Shown here piece after piece: positions 44,580 to 56,496 of a stretch of DNA of 64,000 bases. This DNA comes from Aldrovandia affinis. Its lineage: Eukaryota; Chordata; Actinopteri; Notacanthiformes; Halosauridae. The notes under the pieces are model-generated. The model made no database searches and was not told the origin of the DNA. It saw only the letters and a list, made by a program, of their open reading frames with translations. The position numbers were made by a program, and so were the translations under genes. Location: the NCBI GenBank assembly GCA_029706075.1, contig JAINUG010000216.1, positions 1,302,001 to 1,366,000 of the forward strand, in the 5' to 3' direction. Position 1 is the first letter of the stretch; each line of letters starts with the position of its first letter.

Positions 44580-44785
44580 ATGTTTTTTTACAGAGACGAA
44601 ATACTTTTACAAGCACAAAATGTTTTTTTACAGAGACGAAATACTTTTACAAGCACAAAATGTTTTTTTACAGAGACGAAATACTTTTACAAGCACAAAA
44701 TGTTTTTTTACAAAGACGAAATACTTTTACAAGCACAAAATGTTTTATTACAGAGACGAAATATTTTTACAGACACGAAATACTT
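44580..44785. repeat. Tandem 40-base repeat in the left arm of the foldback element
   Basis: Five units built of CAGAGACGAAATACTTTTAC and AAGCACAAAATGTTTTTTTA follow each other, with an inverted unit at the outer edge (44515-44580). The apparent protein repeat on this strand is a consequence of this array. The reciprocal array in the right arm is at about 46335-46600, with one unit length variant lacking three T. Confidence 0.9.
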
Positions 44786-45201
44786 TTGGCATTAATTTGA
44801 CGCTTCCTGTAAACTATCCAATCGGCATCCAGAAGAAATCAGGTTGCCATGTTTTGCAAGCCTCCCCTATTGAGTCTCCAAGAAGCATCGCCAAGTTCAA
44901 GATTCATTTGAACGGCGTCCAGCACACTGCAGAAAGGGCGCAGGCTTGATGCATTGTACACCGTGGCAAATCATAATAATTCGAGGCTTTCAAACAATTT
45001 GGTAAATTATTAGTTATTGTTCATAAAAAAGTTTACTGCATTCATAGAAAAGTTTATTATTTGGGCGAGTTTTCCAATTTTATAGATTTGTAAATTGTAA
45101 CCAACATACTACTCCATTACAAGCCATAGGCTAGTTGTAGCCTATCGAAATAACGTAGTGTGGAGAGACTATATCGAAATAAACGGGGAGCACATTTGGA
45201 T

Positions 45202-45813
45202 AAATGGCATTTAGCAGATGCTTTTATCCAAAGCGACTTACAGTAGTGCAGCGGTTCTCAAACTATGGGTCGCGACCCCACTTGGGGTCGCTAAAGGGTA
45301 ATGGTGGGGTCGCCAAAAAGTAAATGTAAAAAAACAAAAAGTAACCATAGGACACGGGTCGGCAACCTGCGGCTCTCTTTCAGCCTTATGTTGCGGCTCC
45401 GCGTGGCTTGGGAAAATAAAGAACATTTTTTTTTTGTGGCGTAGTACCCCCGTCGACAGAAAATCCGAGGGGCGCAAGAATTATTTTCGCGTTGCCCCCG
45501 GTCCGCGAAATAAATGAACTGGTCTCATCTTTTTTTCGCGTGTACCACCCCCACCCCCCTCCACAGAAAATGGTTTTGCATGAAACCGGTCCGTGGTTGG
45601 GCACCGTTACGTGGGACAACTTCATGCCATTGCCATTCAATTTGATGGGGTCGCGCTTTAGGTATGGGGTCGCGAATTTTCATTTATGTTTGGGGTCGCG
45701 ATTTTTTTCGACCCATGAAAGTACCCATGGGGTCGTGGAGTAAAACAGTTTGAGAAACCCTGCAGTAGTGAATGCATACATTTTCAGTATATGTGGTCCC
45801 AGTGGGAATTGAA
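45202..45813 (-). mobile_element. tRNA-derived SINE (family B) split by a hAT element
   Basis: Left part 45202-45248 (GGCATTTAGCAGATGCTTTT, CCAAAGCGACTTACAGTAGT) and right part 45763-45813 (AATGCATACATTTTCAGTAT, GGTCCCAGTGGGAATTGAAC) together match the family B copies at 8284 and 14268. The head beyond the B box is missing. Confidence 0.8.
45249..45762. mobile_element. Nonautonomous hAT element nested in the SINE
   Basis: Ends CAGCGGTTCTCAAACT (left) and AGTTTGAGAAACCCTG (right) are flanked by an exact 8-base duplication CAGTAGTG (45241-45248, 45763-45770). Repeated GGGGTCGCGA phrases lie in both halves. An internal segment starting near 45357 (GGGTCGGCAACCTGCGGCTC) looks like a second hAT-type piece. 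No protein is encoded. Confidence 0.92.
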
Positions 45814-46629
45814 CTGGCTATTGACTAATTGTGTGCTAGCATTTTTACTAGATACATGTCCTTGTTTGAGGTGGGTTACTTATTAATTTAAGAATAAACA
45901 CATTTGTAGCTCATGGAAATGTGCTCCCCGTTTATTTCGATATAGTCTCTCCACACTACGTTATTTCGATAGGCTACAACTAGCCTATGGCTTGTAATGG
46001 AGTAGGCCTATGTTGGTTACAATTTACAAATCTATAAAATTGGAAAACTCGCCCAAATAATAAACTTTTCTATGAATGCAGTAAACTTTTCTATGAACAA
46101 TAACTAATAATTTACCAAATTGTTTGAAAGCCTTGAATTATTATGATTTGCCACGGTGTACAATGCATCAAGCCTGCGCCCTTTCTGCAGTGTGCTGGAC
46201 GCCGTTCAAATGAATCTTGAACTTGGCGATGCTTCTTGGAGACTCAATAGGGGAGGCTTGCAAAACATGGCAACCTGATTTCTTCTGGATGCCGATTGAT
46301 AGTTTACAGGAAGCGTCAAATTAATGCCAAAAGTATTTCGTGTCTGTAAAAATATTTCGTCTCTGTAATAAAACATTTTGTGCTTGTAAAAGTATTTCGT
46401 CTTTGTAAAAACATTTTGTGCTTGTAAAAGTATTTCGTCTCTGTAAAAAAACATTTTGTGCTTGTAAAAGTATTTCGTCTCTGTAAAAACATTTTGTGCT
46501 TGTAAAAGTATTTCGTCTCTGTAAAAAAACATTTTTTTATAGTTGCAAGCACAAAATGTTTTTTTACAGAGACGAAATACTTTTACAGAGACGAAATACT
46601 TTTGGCATTAATTTGAGCCCATAGAACTC

Positions 46630-48185
46630 CCTTTGTAGTGCAGGAGTTGCACATTAAGGTGGATTTTGATCATGTGAACTCATATGGATGTACAGTATAT
46701 GGACGCAGTTTGTTTTATGGAAAAGTTCAAATGCAAATCAATAGATAAAGCGAGGCTACAGAGCAACCAAGTATAGAATACACGGCAATAAATCTTCCAC
46801 AATGCCTCAACTGTGGGATGTAGCCTACGGTATGTCTTTTTTTAAATCATTGTGGTTTCTGGTTTGTTGAAGGGCAACATTTACAGTAGCCTACGGTGTA
46901 ATTGTACCGGGATATATTCTTTAGGTCTTGCATTGTTATTTCTATCATTTCCTGCTTCTTGCAGCGCAATGTTTATTTCTATAAAAATGGAAACACAACA
47001 ATGTTCTAAAAGTGAAGGGTTCTGGTGGTACCATAGTAGAGGACTGTCTTTCAAGGTTACAATGTCCCCGTCCACTGAGCACGAGTAGCCGTATTGGCCA
47101 CATGTAGTGGCCCAATACCCTATTAAGTGACTTTACATTGGTGTTTTCATTTTTTGCTCATTACCTGTATGTTCTTTCTGAAAAAGAATAATCAACTTTG
47201 AATTTAAATAAGTAATAATTGTATTATGTCATAAAATCTGGAAGATCCATATTTTGATTTGATTTGTTCTTATGTCAAGTTTTTACATAAAGAAATGAAA
47301 TGGCAGATAATTGACTGTAATGCTAAAAAATGTTCGAACTTTATCTGAAAATGTTTTACAGGACTGTTCAGGGACTGTATATGATTGTAACTGTAATAAC
47401 TGCTACTGTAAATTAAATGCTTTCACGTGCAGACTGAAAATTAGTTGACAACTTTTGAAACCCCATCTAGTTATAATTGGTCTCTCTTAATTTAATTAAT
47501 CACAGATTTATCATAGCCAACAAACTTGTTTGGAGGATGGTCCATAATTATCCATAGCATTGCCTGGGGGGCATTGCACACCAGCGACCCCTTCTGGTCG
47601 ATTGGGTGCCTGCAGTTGCACTTGCAGTGGGCTCTTCTGATGCAAGGCCTGTGCCAGCATGTCTGGTGGACTGCAGAGTGAACACGCACGTTTCCTTTGT
47701 TGTGTTCTAAAGTATCATAATGTGACATTGTAGAATTTAAGCAGGTAAATTATTCTTACGGCCAGGACCAACATTTTAAATAATGATTTTTGGCTGTAGT
47801 TCTCCTTAATGTTCTTATGAATCGCAATGCAAAATGTCACACAATTATCCTGGGTCTGCTCATAACTTCTTCAGCCTGCGCTGTAAATAGTTTTTATCGT
47901 GGAGTATTAATACAGGCTGTGTTACACTGTGTTATATCAGAGGAGTCTTAAGTCACATGCGTTTCCCATGAAGAAGTCATACCTTCTTCATCCTGAACAA
48001 ATCAAACCCCTCTGAAGCCTTTCAGCAGGAGGACCATCTGAATGGGTGGCTGTGGGGAGACAATGACTACACATTGTAAGGACATGGGTGAAGCCATGTA
48101 TTGTGCCAACCCAATTGGTTGGTTGTGTTATTGAGCAAACGGTTCAAATGCTCACTATGCATTTCAGGTGGTTGGACAGGTCAGG
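46630..48185. other. Intergenic, one probable dispersed repeat
   Basis: No gene is visible. A segment at about 47500-47730 (CATTGCCTGGGGGGCATTGC, CAGCATGTCTGGTGGACTGC) has a different, GC-richer composition and may be a repeat fragment of unknown class. Confidence 0.35.
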
Positions 48186-48189
48186 CGAT

Positions 48190-49165
48190 TCTTTATGAAG
48201 AGCTTTATTTATTTATTTTATTTTATTTTATGTATTTATTGGCACACTGGTTTAAAAACAGAGGACATAACTGAAGGAAAAAAATCACATAAACAGTGCA
48301 GGATGGGGATAGGAACCCAGATGGGCTTATATGGTGCCTCACCCTCATCAGTGAAAACAAAGCAAACAGGTAAACAAAATAAAACAAGCAACAAGGAACC
48401 AAAAAAAACAAACAAACAGACAAATAAGAAAAATACATGCAATAAAATAAAGAAAACACACAAAGACAAAAAATATATATATTTTTAAAAATAAAAATGA
48501 ATGAAGTGTGTTTGTGTGTGTGCATGTGAGTTAGTGCATTGTAGCCGAATTACTCGCTTAGTTAATCAGAAAGTTATTTTTGTAAATGTTGAAAGAGGAA
48601 GATTCTAAAGCAATGTTACGATGATTGTTCCAGGTTATTGCACCTTTGTATCTAAGAGAAAACTGACCATGGGTGGTGTGATAACAGGGAGGGTGAAGAT
48701 TTGCGGAGTGTCTTGTATTGAAAGTGTGAACTTGGGAGTTTAAAAAAATCCAGTAAAAGGTTTGGGAATGGAATCAGGAATATATGTATATTTGTAGATA
48801 AAAGTGCACATTTGGTATGCATTGATCTGAAAAATAGGGGTGCAGAGGGATCAAGTTGGTTTGAAAATGTAGCTATACTAACACATTTCTTCTGTATTAG
48901 ATAAATGTTATGGAAGTAAGAGGCATATGTACTGGTCCACACAATATTGCAATAGGTGAGATATGGATAACACAAGCTGTAATACAATGTAAGTAGACAA
49001 TTCTGATTAACCAAGCCACAAAGTTTGGCAATCATGTCAATTATAATGATTCTTTTAAATGATAAAAGCAAACATAAGACAGGTTCACCATATACGGTAC
49101 GTACAAGCTTATATGCATATATTCTATCAAACTTGGCAGATAAATCACCAGACAATAGCTTCAAA
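48190..49165 (-). mobile_element. LINE reverse-transcriptase C-terminal fragment
   Basis: The minus frame at 49164-48652 contains AKLCGLVNQNCLLTLYYSLC and YPYLTYCNIVWTSTYASYFH, then NIYLIQKKCVSIATFS, the usual region downstream of the RT fingers in fish non-LTR elements. The 3' end carries a TTTATT-rich stretch at 48205-48240 that reads as an A-rich tail on the minus strand. Confidence 0.8.
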
Positions 49166-50384
49166 CAAATTCTTCATACCCTCTAATTAAGAATTAATTA
49201 GCAGAAGCAATCGAAAGTAAATTTAATGTCATACTAAGGGCATAATGGATGGTGGAACTTGAGAGTAAGAGTAAGGACAGAGAGCATAATGCATCATCAA
49301 CGAACAAAGGAAAATAAGAATGTGCGACACAACCGCATGGAATGCGGAAGGCATGCAATGTGTAACGTGATTGGCCAGAGCTCAGTCAACCTTGAACTCA
49401 TTCCAGGGGGTTCCCAGCCCCATTGCATCTCATAGCATGTGCGTTTATGACAAAACATAGCAAAACCTGAACAGACCTCTTTTTGATCTGTGCTAGTGCT
49501 TGCAGACTATTTCCATCCTTAAAATAGGGTGATTTGGTTTTGTAGTGAAGAAAACCTGGATTTTATCTGAGACTTTTTATCTTTTTCTGAATTATATTTT
49601 TTATAATTATCACTGTCAGGAATGTAGAAATTAGATAACTTTCGATATTCCAACCATCATTTCATCTTACTGGGAACTGATCACACTTGGGTGAAATACA
49701 TATTTAAAGTGTTTTAAATTGCTTTCAGTTACTTTTTCATAAAAATGCTTTAAAATACATAATTTGCAATTATGTGATTGTAATTTAAAGCAATTGAAAC
49801 AATATTATTTAATAAAGGTATTTGAAAATAGTATTTGAAATGTATTTTGAAAATACCAGTTGCATTTCAAATACAAAGCTTTTGATTGGGCCTGTGTCTT
49901 TGGAAATAATTCAAATTCATCAGCAATTGAATTTCCAAATACATAATCATTTTTAACAACTAATGTATTTGACCCAGTACTGGAACATACACCTCGCAGA
50001 TGTTTTGTTATCACCCAAAGTGATTATTTTCCTTTTTTCTCAAGTCAGTATGGACATTCGTAATGAATATGATTGCACATATTGACATTGCTTTTCAAAT
50101 ATGGACATAGGGTCAAGATATGAAGTTGTTCCCTTGACATAGGGATCATGTTCCCTCAAGGTTTTATTAAAAGCCATTGATATTGTTCTATCCATGTCAC
50201 CTAATGGGCTCCATGAGCTTCACAATAGATATACCATATTTATATGTCATTTGTTTTTGACTGATGGAATAGTATGAAGATAACAAATCTGCTAGATAAC
50301 ATAAACAAATGAAACCTTACAAAATCAGTACTACATAAATATATTAATATTGGTGCAAGTAAACAAAACATAGAAGTAAAACTA
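49166..50384. other. Intergenic, nothing recognised
   Basis: AT-rich sequence with repeated TTTGAAAATA-like phrases at about 49810-49960. No gene or element could be supported. Confidence 0.4.
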
Positions 50385-52720
50385 CTTTTTATTTTTAGTT
50401 ATTTATTTAGTTGTTTATTTGTCAGGGACAATGAAAGTAAACATTGTTACAAGTTAAAAACATGAAACGGATGCACTGCATACAGGGTTTCTAACCAGAG
50501 CTAATTTGCGACTCCTGTCCCCAGTTAGACTTTTGAATTTTAAATGATGATCAATACATATTTCATCATTACAAAACATAGAAGTTACATGAAGTGAAAA
50601 TAAATAGTGTGGAATAATTTACAAGAAATATCCAGTGGTATGTGTGTGTGTGTGTGTGCGCGCGTGTAAGCGTGTGTGTATGTGTGTGTACATATGTGGT
50701 CCATCCAGTTGGATGAAGAGATCTTCATAATAAATGATTACATGTCTGACTTCATTTAAGCCAGTGTTTCACCTTTTCATTAAAAACTTTGGACTTTGTT
50801 GTTTGTGTTTTTATTTCGGATGGTAGGGAATTCTATAACGGTGTGCCTTTTACTGAGAAGGATGACTGACCAAAAGTTGTTTTAAGTTGTGCCAGTCTGC
50901 AATTGCCATTCGCCGAGTTCCTAGTGGTGATTCCATTGCCACTCTTAGACACAATTTGGCTGAATATAATTGGGGCAAGGTTATTCACACATTAAAAAAC
51001 AGTTTTATGAAGGAGAAATGCATAAAGCTGTCAAAGCATGCAGTGATGCCATTTCATTGGTTTCTGATCCATTATTTGAAGTGCCTGTTTGTATAATGAT
51101 CTAATGGGTTTTATTGTTGACCTAGAGGCCTGGCTCCATAAAGTCACATAATATGATAAATGTGAAAATACCATAGTGTGCATAAACAGCTGAGCCGCCT
51201 TGAGAGGTGTGTAGTGTCTTATTATTCAAAAACAGTTCAGGTTTGTCTTGATGGTCTTGCACAACTTCTTTACATGTCTGTCAAACTTAAGTTGGGAGTC
51301 CAAAATGACTCCTAGAAATCTTCACATTTTACATTTTAAGCATTTAGCAGATGCTCTTAACCAGAGCGACTTTCAAGATGTGCATTAATACTTTGTAGGA
51401 ACAATCATAGTTTGTGCAAGAGATCAGTGCAGTAATACAGCGATAGACAATTTAAAATAATTTTCCTCCTCTGTCTCCTCTTGGTCAATCTTAATTGCAA
51501 GACTATCAAATTAAATTAAATCAAATGCATTTGCATAGCGCTTTTCAAAAATGCAGTATCACAAAATGCTTAACAAAAGGGAACCCAGGCCTAGACCCCC
51601 CCAAAAGCAAACCTAAGGTGAGTATCCTTTGCTTTCCTTCTTATGGAGAACCACATCGACTCATTGTTTTTGAGCCACTGAGAGACACTGTCCATTTGCT
51701 TTGTTAGTCTCTCTACTGCCATGTAAGGGGTCTTTGCTGCTGACACATGTGATTGTGAACTGGCTCCTCTACAGCTTTCAGGTAAATCATTTATATATAA
51801 ACTGAAGAGCAAGGGGCCTAAAATTGAGCCTTGTGGAATGCCCATTCTGCATCTTCTGGGGGCCGACCGTGCGGCAATGATCTTAACACATTCCTATCTG
51901 CATGCAAGGTATGATGCAGACCAGGTCTGACACTTGTTCAGAAAGTTAAAGTTGGTAAGTTTACTTAAAAGTACCTCATCGTGCACGGTATCAAAAGCCT
52001 TTTTAAGGTCTAGAAATACTGCTTCCACTACATTACCCATTACCCTTATCACTTAATATTTTCAGTGAGATGAATGAGTTGGCCATTTCCATTGAGTACT
52101 TTGGCCTAAATCCAACTTGTTTGGGATGAAGGAGTTGATTGCTTTCAAGGTAGCCAACCAGTTGTGCTGCAATAATGTTTTCAAGGACCTTTGAGATTAC
52201 AAGAAGAGAGATTGGTCTATATTTGCAAGCTTAGTCTGTTGCCTTAAAAATTGTGGTTATAATAGCTGTTTTCCAGCTTTGTGGGAATTTACCCACAGAT
52301 AGATTATTTTATGATAGATAGATTTACCAAGTGTGTTATAGGCCTGATCAGAGTGGAGCTGTGCTTTTTGATAAGAGCGGTGTCCAACCCAAACATATTC
52401 TTAGCCTTTGAGTTGCTTAGTTCATTGATAATTTTACAGGGTCCAAGTTTTACTATGTGGTTGCTCCTAGCACCCAGGAACTGTACTTCCCACTAGGGTG
52501 GCTTTCAGCTAAACTGTTCTTGACTACGGTTAACACTTTGTTGTACGTCGCTCTGGATAAGAGCATCTGCCAAATGCCTGTAATGTAATGTAATGTAATA
52601 ATTTTGCCAATTGTGTCTTGATCAGTCTCTTTAATATAGAAATATGCTGATGTGTCTCTCACTGTGGCATGTGGTAACTGTACTGATTCAAAGCTTTGAG
52701 CAAGCTCTTCCACTGATTCA
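50385..52720 (-). mobile_element. LINE with degraded reverse transcriptase
   Basis: Minus-strand pieces in order: CKYRPISLLVISKVLENIIA and LLHPKQVGFRPKYSMEMANS (about 52240-52060), then GIPQGSILGPLLFSLYINDL (about 51845-51780), then SVSQWLKNNESMWFS (about 51690-51640). The YADD region is damaged. The 3' end near 50390-50450 reads CATTGTCCCTGACAAATAAA followed by AAATA units. Fragments of L2 tail are inserted at 51328-51460 (minus) and 52535-52600 (plus). It may be the same family as the 48190-49165 fragment. Confidence 0.8.
51328..51460 (-). mobile_element. L2 3' tail fragment
   Basis: The plus-strand reading ACATTTTAAGCATTTAGCAG, ATGCTCTTAACCAGAGCGAC is the reverse complement of the CTCTGGATAAGAGC tail, and the following CAATCATAG, AGATCAGTGCAGTAATAC matches the 3' UTR of the L2 end at 21690-21780. 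Confidence 0.65.
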
Positions 52721-52829
52721 ATGTTAGTGGTATCATTCTATTCCATTTTTTTGGTTTCAGTTTTGCCAGGTGGAGTCATTTAAGTCAGGTCAGGTGTTGA
52801 AGGGTAATAACTCATAAACCCTGTATATA

Positions 52830-53619
52830 CACTACCGTGTTTTATAACACCCCCATATGTTTCCTACACCATCAAAAGGCACTTGGAAACTGGAGGAAAC
52901 TCTCAGGAAGAGGTCTGGCAGACTCAAAGCCACAACAAAATCAGAAGAGAGTCATTTTTGAGAGTCAACAGCTTGCGTGATAAGCAGCTCACAGGACAAC
53001 AGCTTCAAGCACAGCTTAACACTGGTCGAAGTAAGGAAGTCTCAGTTTCAACTGTGAAGAGAAGACTTCCAGCTGCAGGGTTGATAGGTTGAGTGGCAGT
53101 AAGAAAGCCATTGCTAAGATGGCAAAATAAGAAAAAGAGGCTTGCCTGGGCCATGAAGCACCGCCAGTGGATTACTGAAGACGGAAGAAGGTCTTATGGA
53201 CCGATGTATCGAAGATGTATTTGAAATCTTCAGTTAATCACGCAGGGTATTTGTACGCTGTCGAGTAGGCGAAAGGATGGTTCCTCAGTGTGTGACACCA
53301 ACTGTCAAACATGGAGGAGGAAGTGTGATGGTCTGGGGCTCTTTTGCTGGATCCAGAGTCAGTGACTTGCACAGAGTGACTGTTAACCCACGTTAACTCA
53401 TTACTTGTTCCCTGAAAAGGGCCTTTTTTTATAACTCTGAAATTGACATTATTTTTCAGTTTTTGGTAACCTAAACCTTTTTTTTTTTTTTTTTTTTTTA
53501 CCTCTGGCAGTTTACCACTTACCTTTGTACCATTTCAGGTTATTCACTGGATTTGAACTGCTTCAATTTCAGTAAAAACTGGAAAAATGGGGGTGTTCTA
53601 AATCTTTTGACCAGTAGTG
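52830..53619 (+). mobile_element. Tc1-like element, internally deleted
   Basis: CACTACCG at the left and TTTTGACCAGTAGTG at the right are bordered by TA. Transposase relics in the plus strand include SLRDKQLTGQQLQAQLNTGR (about 52965-53025), MKHRQWITEDGRR and TPTVKHGGGSVMVWGSFAGS (about 53300-53350). The second and third catalytic regions are missing. It has a long T run at 53479-53500. It shares termini with the elements at 11004-11162 and 61946 to the window end. Confidence 0.85.
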
Positions 53620-53635
53620 TACATATATGTATATA

Positions 53636-53650
53636 TATATATATATATGT
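53636..53650. repeat. (AT)n microsatellite
   Basis: A short TA run directly beside the Tc1-like element. Confidence 0.8.
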
Positions 53651-53769
53651 AGCGGAGCTCCTAGAGACATGAGTCGAAAGCAGTAAGAGTATGATTAGTT
53701 CCCTTGGCTGGGGACTCGGGTCTTTAGCTCAGCGGGCTGATTGTGTCTCTTGTTGTGTGGAGCCAGAGT

Positions 53770-54591
53770 GGCCCCGCAGGGCCTCGGTTCGAAACTCCTC
53801 AGCAGCAGATCTACACCATTACATAGAGATAAAGCCTGACTTACTGAAGAGAGATGGACTCCACCCGAGCTGGAGAGGTGCTCTTCTATTATCTAGAAAT
53901 TTTTCCCGTAGTCTAATCTCGCAAAATTTGTGACCTCTGTCACTGTCTGCTAGCTTCCAAAAACCTGTGACTAGCTTAGCTATTGAGACTGTGCCTGTCC
54001 CTCGTTTTGGAAATGGTTTTAGAAATAAAAAGCTATCTGAGCACACTGGCTGTCGTGGCATTTGTGTACATAATCTTATTTATATTAAAACCTCTCAGCC
54101 TGCTGTAAGTGTTGCCTGTAAGAAGACATATCTTAAATGTGGATTGTTAAATGTTAGATCACTTTCCCCCAAGGCGGTTCTTGTGAACGAACTAATCACG
54201 GACCATAGTTTTGACCTGATTCGTTTCACTGAAACCTGGCTTAGGCCTGACGAATACAGTGCACTTACTGAGGCATCTCCTGATGGTTATGCTAGCTGTC
54301 AAGCGCCGCGTCTGTCCGGTAGAGGGGGCGGTGTTGCTGTGATTTTTGTGACAAAATTTTGCTTCACACCTAAATGTGGGGATAAGTTCTCCTCTTTTGA
54401 ATCACTTGTTATGCTTTCTGGACGGTTAAAAGATAAAGTTACCTCAGTGCAATCCTTCCTCTTAGTAACTATTTATAGACCACCTGGACCGTATACTGTC
54501 TTTCTTTCTGAGTTTGCAGAGTTTTTATCAAGCTTGGCAACTATGGCAGATAAAGTTGTGATTGTTGGAGATTTCAACATACATGTTGACA
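53770..54591 (+). mobile_element. L2-group LINE: end of ORF1 and endonuclease
   Basis: DLLKRDGLHPSWRGALLLSR at about 53830-53890 is the C-terminal block of the esterase-like ORF1 of L2/CR1-type fish LINEs. The frame from about 54120 holds CGLLNVRSLSPKAVLVNELI, FTETWLRPDEY, LVTIYRPPGPYTVF and VVIVGDFNIHVD, the apurinic endonuclease signature (Asn, Glu, Asp, Asn). It stops at 54591, where a hAT-like sequence begins, and no reverse transcriptase follows. Confidence 0.85.
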
Positions 54592-55530
54592 GGGGCGTCG
54601 TAGCGGGGGAAAAGGGGAACTGACTACCTAGGGCCCCAAATGGGGGAGGGCCCTCGAAAAGCCTGGAATAAAAATAAAAAATTTGTCTGGAATTTTACAT
54701 TTCTAAGTAAGTAGTGTCATTACTCAATTATATTGGCTGAATAAATAGGTTGAGAGACTTAACTTTGTATCCATCAAAATATTGGAGGCTCTCTGGGCCC
54801 CCTCCCCTCTCGAAAAGCGCAAATGGTTTAGTCCGCCCCCCTGCACTAAGTAGGTATGTTACAATTCCCGTGCGCAGCGGCGGTCTAGATTTCATTGAAA
54901 TCTGTCGATGCGAAATGCGATATTTTTGACCTGGAATGTGAGATATCTTTGCCAAAATGCTCACTGCCTGCCGTAGTTTTTGCCGTGTCGTGGCGTTTGC
55001 GCAACATGTAATTATGTGATTAATTGATTATGTAATGTAATTTCAGATAATTCAAATTAAGATATATCATATCTTTTTTTAGAATGCTTCAATCTGTAAT
55101 TACTGAAAATGTCATGCAATTATCTTTATTTTTAAGAAAGTTATGGGCATTTATGTTATTGAATCACAGCTTTTGTTTCAAGATCATTGAAAAACAATAG
55201 GGGTCAATATGCAAATTTCTGTGTAAAAATTACTATAACTTAAGATATGACAGTGAATAAGGTATCAAATTAAAGGTATTTTCATGCTCTATCTGGTGGG
55301 ATAAGTTTCAAATAAGTTTCTAAAATTTTTGTAACATACCTACACTAAGATTCGTCGCCAAACACGGCTAATCACGCTGACTGGTGCTGATGCTGGAGCC
55401 TGCAAGTTTTAGTCAATCATGTCTTTCCAGAAGAAAGTGAAGTCGGGGTATCAAAAAAGAAAAGAAAGAGAAAAAAGGCAAACTGAGGAAAACAACTGCT
55501 CACTAATTTATTTCAAAAGAAAGGTAAGCA
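54592..55530 (+). mobile_element. Probable 5' part of a ZMYM1-type hAT element
   Basis: CAGGGGCGTCGTAGCGGGGG at the left is followed by GGGCCCCAAATGGGGGAGGG, and a partly inverted GGGCCCCCTCCCCTCTCG, GTCCGCCCCCCTG lies at about 54795-54842. A short frame at 55419-55526 begins MSFQKKVKSGYQKRKEREKR and reaches a GTAAGC donor. This resembles the basic first exon of such transposases. The C-terminal part is absent. Confidence 0.45.
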
Positions 55531-55587
55531 ACTTGCTAACACTGTTTAAGAGTGATTTAAGCGAATATCAGTACGTTGTTTCGATTG

Positions 55588-55700
55588 AACTAGGGCTGTC
55601 AACGTTAACACGTTAACGCATGCGATTAATTTCAAATGGATAACGCGTTCATTTTTTTAAAATCACGATTAATCTCATTTCAGTTTCACTCTCGCTACTG
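55588..55700. mobile_element. hAT-type terminal fragment
   Basis: AGGGCTGTCAACGTTAACAC followed by GCGATTAATTTC and CACGATTAATCTCATTTCAG is the familiar end of a fish hAT family. No matching second end was found nearby. Confidence 0.45.
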
Positions 55701-55784
55701 GCTGAAAGCAATCGCAAATGCGGGCATACATACTACTGGTGATGGTGAAATGCATTAAAACTTTGTTGCTGAAATGTAATCCAA

Positions 55785-56103
55785 GGCATGTTAGGGGTTA
55801 CATTTTTAAGTCTAGATTAAAAACATATCTTTTCAGCCTAGCCTACTGCCAAACATAGTCTAGGTGGAGAGATGGAGAAGGTCGTGCCCTAGTGTCTTAT
55901 GGAGTGAGAAACTTTCTCCTTGATCGGGTGTGGATGGTTTGGAACTCTCTTGGCTGCGTGTATTCTCTGTCCCTCTCCTAATAGGTATGCTGCCATAGCT
56001 TACACCTGTCGGGGCTATCTGTATATTTCCTATGCTTGTGTTCCCCCGCTCTTACATAATGCTACTGGCTATAACACTGCTTTTTTTTTGATTGCGCTCT
56101 CCT
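55785..56103 (+). mobile_element. L2-group LINE 3' coding end
   Basis: TTT AAG TCT AGA TTA AAA ACA reads FKSRLKTYLFSLAYC, the C-terminal motif of L2-group reverse transcriptases (compare IFRERLKTHLFRLHYH at 21520), followed by 3' UTR. It may be the tail of the same LINE whose endonuclease ends at 54591, with the hAT and other sequence replacing the middle. Confidence 0.6.
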
Positions 56104-56496
56104 AGTTGAGTTCCGATACCTGTTTGTGGCGAAGGACAAAGACTGCACTCACACCACCATCACTCAGCACCACATCGAGACCAGTGCGGCAGCCCCCATC
56201 CAACAGTGAGTGAGACCGCTGCCCTTGGCTAAAAGGGAGAAAGGCCAAGATCCATGAGATGGCAGCTGCAGGCATCATACAGCCCTCCGACCGCCCCTGG
56301 GTCTCCCCTGTCGTGCTGGTGAGAAAGAAAGACGAGTCCCTGCGGTTGCCTGAATGACGTCGCTGACACTGGAGCCGGCTCCACGTGGTTCAGTGTGCTG
56401 GATCCCCACAGCGACTACTAGCAGGTCCCCCTCTCCCCGTCAGCTTGACCAAAGACAGCCTTCACCATCAGCAGGGGATTATGGGAATTCAATGTT

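Larger units (their letters stand above)
44489..46623. mobile_element. Foldback-type transposon with about 710-base inverted arms
   Basis: The ends TATGGGCTCAAATTAATGCC (left) and GGCATTAATTTGAGCCCATA (right) are exact inverted repeats flanked by the duplication GAACTC (44483-44488 and 46624-46629). The arms, 44489 to about 45198 and about 45912 to 46623, are near-identical inverted copies. The outer part of each arm holds tandem 40-base units (CAGAGACGAAATACTTTTAC plus AAGCACAAAATGTTTTTTTA), five on the left. The central spacer is filled by a SINE that is itself split by a hAT element. No transposase is present and the superfamily is unknown. Confidence 0.88.

Noticed and set aside
44560-44949. 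Repetitive protein-like frames with TETKYFYKHKMFF units in both foldback arms
   Set aside because: They come from the 40-base tandem DNA unit and are mirrored in the inverted arm. There is no start context or conservation to support a protein.
48168-48488. Lys/Asn-rich open frame of about 106 codons
   Set aside because: Composition comes from an A-rich low-complexity stretch at the 3' side of a minus-strand LINE fragment. No domain is visible.
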